Shown: in pieces, positions 61,590-64,000 of the stretch
Position numbering within the stretch: position 1 is the stretch's first letter
Layout: the number at the start of each line of letters is the position of its first letter
Source of the DNA: Methanoculleus oceani
GTDB taxonomy: Archaea > Halobacteriota > Methanomicrobia > Methanomicrobiales > Methanoculleaceae
Assembly (NCBI RefSeq): GCF_023702065.1
Contig: NZ_QFDM01000001.1
Coordinates: 620,001 to 684,000, forward strand
Direction of reading: 5' to 3'
Length of the DNA stretch: 64,000 nucleotides
Notes under the pieces: generated by a model
Seen by the model: only the letters and a program-made list of their open reading frames with translations
Told to the model about the DNA's origin: nothing
The model's database searches: none
Program-made: the position numbers and the translations under genes

Positions 61590-61720
61590 GTGCGACGTTC
61601 CGATAGGAACAGAGCACGAGAAGCCGTTAGGCTTCGAGGTGCGAGCGTAGCGAGCTTGAGCACCGTTAGGTGCGAGGTGCGAACGGAGTGAGCATGAGAA
61701 ACTCGAAGAGTTTCGAGGGG
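61590..61720. repeat. Hairpin array, copy B
   Basis: Successive stem-loops with constant flanks: GTTCC-GATA-GGAAC (61597-61610), AAGCC-GTTA-GGCTT (61621-61634), GCACC-GTTA-GGTGC (61660-61673), GAAACTC-GAA-GAGTTTC (61698-61714). Three of the stems sit between GAG on the left and CGAG on the right. Linkers of the form GCTC-N-CT-N-CG-N-TCGCACC (minus strand) recur. The left part matches array A reversed. Confidence 0.65.
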
Positions 61721-61799
61721 GTAGCATCCCCCCTCCCCTGTCTCCTCACACAGGATGGCTCTCCTCAAAAGCCCCCCGCCGCCCGCGCTTCGCGCTCCT

Positions 61800-61821
61800 C
61801 CCGCCCCCCTAGGGGGGCGGG
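61800..61821. repeat. Perfect 22-base palindrome
   Basis: CCCGCCCCCCT followed by its exact reverse complement AGGGGGGCGGG, no spacer. It may form a cruciform or end transcription on both strands, lying about 70 bases past the end of the site-2 protease gene. Confidence 0.6.
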
Positions 61822-61889
61822 CAGTGCGTGGCGATAGCCGATGGAAATCCGTGCATGGGTTATGCGATGTTTCGGAGGAACGTCGCTTC

Positions 61890-63026
61890 CTACACCTCCT
61901 CTCTCAACTCCATCACCCTGAGCACGTCCGTCCGGGTGACGATCCCGACCAGGGTATCGTCCGCGACCACCGGAATCCTCCCGATGTCCTGGCCCGTTAT
62001 GATCCTCAGCGCGTCGATGAGCGGTGCCGACGGCAGGAGTGTGGTCGGGTTCCGGGTCATGACGTCCCGCACCTGCATCGCTTCCCGTTCGGCCGGCGAT
62101 ATCTTGTGGACGTCGGCGAGGGCGATGATCCCGACGAGCGATCCCCGGTCCACCACGGGAAAGCCGAGATGCTTCGTCTCGTACATCATCTCCAGCACTC
62201 GCGAAAGAGGCGTCGTCGGTTCCACGGTGACGACGGGGCTGCTCATCGCGTCCGCCACGGTGACGTCCTGCAGCAGGATGTTGTAGCGGAGGTAGTTAGC
62301 CTCCTGGTTCGCCCCGATGTAGATGAAGAAGGCGATGATGATCAGGATGGGGTTTAAGAGCAGGAGCCCGACGATCCCGAAGAGGACGGCAAATCCCTTC
62401 CCGACGTCTGCGGCGATCCGGGTCGCCCGGGAGAGCGGCATCCGCCGGGCGAGCCACGCCCGCAGCACGCGCCCCCCGTCCATGGGGAACGCCGGGAGGA
62501 GGTTGAACCCGAAGAGCAGGACGTTTAAGAGACCGAGATAGCCGAAGGTGAAGACCAGGACGCCGGCGATGCCCGGGTCCAGATCGACTGCCGCAAAGAC
62601 GTAGACCAGGGCGCTGGAGATCACGCCGACTGCAAGGCTCGTGAGCGGGCCCGCGAGCGCCATGGGGAGTTCCACTTTCGGGTCCGGCATCGTCTCCTCC
62701 ATCTGGGAGACACCCCCGAGGATGAGGAGCGTGATGCTGTGGATCTCGATCCCTTTTGCCTTGGCGATGAGCGAGTGGGCCATCTCGTGGATGAAGACAC
62801 CGACAAAGAGGCCGAGCGCGACGACGGTGCCGAGGATGTAGGGGTTGAACCCCTCCGTGATCAGCGTCGTGTCGATCGGCACACCGAAGAGGACCTCGAT
62901 CAACTCGGTCGTGAGCAGGATCTGGCTCCCGATGATCCAGGCAAAGAGGGGGATCACCAGGAGGAAACTCCAGTGCAGTTTGACCGGGATTCCGGCCAGC
63001 CTTCCGATCTGTAGCGACGCTTCCAT
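61890..63026 (-). CDS. Site-2 protease (M50) with C-terminal CBS pair
   Basis: A 378-residue membrane metalloprotease. HEMAH (residues 80-84) is the zinc motif, and NLLPAFPMDGGRV carries the third ligand Asp183. About six helices surround them. Two CBS domains fill residues about 250-375 (TVADAMSSPVVTVEPTTPL, VRDVMTRNPTTLLPSAPL). The CBS pair probably senses adenine nucleotides and gates cleavage of a membrane protein. A TATA-like ATAAATGATA lies 20-30 bases before the ATG, in the region shared with the PRC gene. Confidence 0.93.
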   Translation of the reverse strand: MEASLQIGRLAGIPVKLHWSFLLVIPLFAWIIGSQILLTTELIEVLFGVPIDTTLITEGFNPYILGTVVALGLFVGVFIHEMAHSLIAKAKGIEIHSITLLILGGVSQMEETMPDPKVELPMALAGPLTSLAVGVISSALVYVFAAVDLDPGIAGVLVFTFGYLGLLNVLLFGFNLLPAFPMDGGRVLRAWLARRMPLSRATRIAADVGKGFAVLFGIVGLLLLNPILIIIAFFIYIGANQEANYLRYNILLQDVTVADAMSSPVVTVEPTTPLSRVLEMMYETKHLGFPVVDRGSLVGIIALADVHKISPAEREAMQVRDVMTRNPTTLLPSAPLIDALRIITGQDIGRIPVVADDTLVGIVTRTDVLRVMELREEV

Positions 63027-63078
63027 GAAAAGGAGTATCTTTTTATCATTTATAGTAATATACCTTCAGAGGATACCG
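63027..63078. promoter_or_regulatory. Shared divergent promoter region (site-2 protease / PRC protein)
   Basis: About 50 A/T-rich bases with overlapping TATA candidates: TTTATAGTAATATA (63050-63063) for the right gene and, on the other strand, ATAAATGATAAAAA for the left gene. The two promoters almost coincide. Confidence 0.5.
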
Positions 63079-63342
63079 ATGAGAACACAGATCACAGAGA
63101 TGTTCGGACTTCGCGTCTATACCGACAGGGCTGTCTTTATCGGGAACGTTGATGATGTCGTACTCGATGTGGACCAGAAGAAGATCGACGCCCTTGCAGT
63201 CGGCGAGCTCAACCCCGAGATCGGAGAGGTAAAGGGCTACGCAGGAATGCAGATCCCCTTCCGCATCGTAAAGAGCATAGGAGATATCGTCATCGTCCGC
63301 CATATCCCCGGGATCTTCAGATCGCCGGCAAAAGATGAGTGA
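63079..63342 (+). CDS. Short PRC-barrel protein
   Basis: An 87-residue single-domain protein. ITEMFGLRVYTDRAVFIGNV, VDQKKIDALAVGELNP and GMQIPFRIVKSIGDIVIVRH are the beta-rich PRC-barrel layout seen in small archaeal proteins. An AGAGG site precedes the ATG at 63079; the frame is open upstream but without signal. Function unknown. Confidence 0.85.
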   Translation: MRTQITEMFGLRVYTDRAVFIGNVDDVVLDVDQKKIDALAVGELNPEIGEVKGYAGMQIPFRIVKSIGDIVIVRHIPGIFRSPAKDE

Positions 63343-63383
63343 CCGCGATATCCGGCCTGTCCGGGGATCTTTGCCGATAGCAT

Positions 63384-64000
63384 ATGGATACCAGAGACCG
63401 TGAGATATTCTCGAATCTCACCATCTTTCCTCCTGTTTTTGTCAGGCTCGACGGGCGGGCCTTCCACCGCCTGACAAGTACGCTCGATCTTAAAAAGCCG
63501 TTCGATCCCGCCTTTTGCGCGAGCATGCGGGCGGTCTGCCGTTACCTCCTCACCGGGAGCGGCCTATCCCCCACGTTTGCCTACACCTTCTCCGACGAGA
63601 TCAGCCTCTACTTTAAGACGCTGCCGTTCTCCGGGAGGGTGGAGAAGATCGACTCCGTGACCGCCGCGGTTGCGGCGAGCGTGCTGACGATCGAGCTTCA
63701 ATGTGCCGAACCCATTGCGTTCGATGCCCGGACCATCCCCGCAGCAGGAGAGTTTGCGGTCGAGTACCTCACGTCAAGGCAGAACGAGGCGTGGCGGAAC
63801 CACATCAACGCCTACTGCCAGAGCGCGCTGGTCGATGAGGGGATGACCACGCGGGAGGCCGCCGCCGCGCTCCGGGGAATGCAGTCCGATGCAATGCACG
63901 AGATGATGTTCGAGCGGGGCGTCAACCTGGCGGCGACGCCGGCCTGGCAGCGGCGGGGAACGCTCCTCTACCGCGAAGAGTGCATAAAAGAGGGGTATAA
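63384..64000 (+). CDS. thg1: tRNA(His) guanylyltransferase (Thg1)-like protein, partial
   Basis: The gene runs off the right edge after 205 codons. FPPVFVRLDGRAFHRLTSTL is the Thg1 N-terminal block with its first metal-binding Asp, and YTFSDEISLYFK holds the second acidic pair. Later NHINAYCQSAL and MHEMMFERGVNLAATPAWQR match the family. Thg1 and Thg1-like enzymes add nucleotides in the 3'-5' direction to tRNA 5' ends; archaeal members may repair truncated tRNAs. The ATG at 63384 lies 41 bases after the PRC gene. Confidence 0.88.
   Translation, partial: MDTRDREIFSNLTIFPPVFVRLDGRAFHRLTSTLDLKKPFDPAFCASMRAVCRYLLTGSGLSPTFAYTFSDEISLYFKTLPFSGRVEKIDSVTAAVAASVLTIELQCAEPIAFDARTIPAAGEFAVEYLTSRQNEAWRNHINAYCQSALVDEGMTTREAAAALRGMQSDAMHEMMFERGVNLAATPAWQRRGTLLYREECIKEGY

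Larger units (their letters stand above)
61404..61889. other. Convergent gap with hairpin array B and a long palindrome
   Basis: A 486-base gap between convergent genes. A T-rich stretch just after the radical SAM stop could end transcription. Hairpin array B (61590-61720) and a 22-base palindrome (61800-61821) follow. A small G/C hairpin lies at about 61784-61795. No protein gene is supported. Confidence 0.5.

Overview
The window is GC-rich archaeal DNA from a hydrogenotrophic methanogen, most likely Methanoculleus or a close relative in Methanomicrobiales. The evidence is a methyl-coenzyme M reductase operon (mcrBDGA), a formylmethanofuran dehydrogenase operon (fwdDBAC), a six-subunit Ech-type energy-converting [NiFe] hydrogenase operon, the archaeal pterin enzyme MptE, a PCNA-tailed Y-family polymerase, and archaeal TATA boxes that often sit 24-33 bases before the start codon, as for leaderless mRNAs. 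No rRNA, insertion sequence, prophage or CRISPR array was seen. One tRNA gene, tRNA-Lys(CUU), is present.

Layout. 1-9 kb: partial RNase HI, a phosphoribosyltransferase, three tandem PEBP-like proteins, a CBS protein, a DUF475/TerC-like membrane protein, a flavoredoxin-like protein, a receiver-PAS-histidine kinase, a glycine-zipper/coiled-coil protein and a SPASM radical SAM enzyme. 9-18.5 kb: cupin, cation P-type ATPase, secreted beta-propeller protein, Ca2+/Na+ antiporter, SagB-type nitroreductase, a Cys-cluster protein without a usual start codon, and a flavin disulfide oxidoreductase. 18.6-23.7 kb: echABCDEF on the minus strand, nearly all joined by 4-base overlaps. 23.9-28.4 kb: rnc-DUF362-HIT operon, a DEDDh exonuclease-like gene and moeA. 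28.5-38.3 kb: methanogenesis core, with fwd (minus) and mcr (plus) divergent across about 1.2 kb of regulatory DNA rich in inverted repeats. 38.8-53 kb: dinB, ClpP-class protease, lipoprotein, HNH, TPR, a MerR/BmrR-like regulator with a probable operator, a GH13 enzyme, a geranylgeranyl-reductase-like flavoprotein, two more radical SAM proteins and two PRC-barrel/DUF2795 proteins. 53-64 kb: an ABC-2 exporter whose one permease is fused to a PrsW-like domain, tRNA-Lys, a TrkA-N/DHH-mptE-radical SAM operon, a site-2 protease with CBS domains, a short PRC-barrel protein and a partial Thg1-like gene.

How the genes work together. Ech would use the ion gradient to reduce ferredoxin with H2 for the endergonic first step by Fwd, moeA serves the Mo/W pterin cofactor of Fwd, and Mcr makes the methane.

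Most unusual items: two arrays of variable-stem hairpins with conserved flanks (45.3 and 61.6 kb), the palindrome-rich mcr/fwd control region, the PRC-barrel/DUF2795 expansion, the ABC-permease/PrsW fusion, a BmrR-like operator in front of an archaeal MerR gene, an RNase III with a catalytic Asp-to-Asn change, and a Cys-cluster gene whose reading frame extends about 100 bases upstream of its first conventional start codon.
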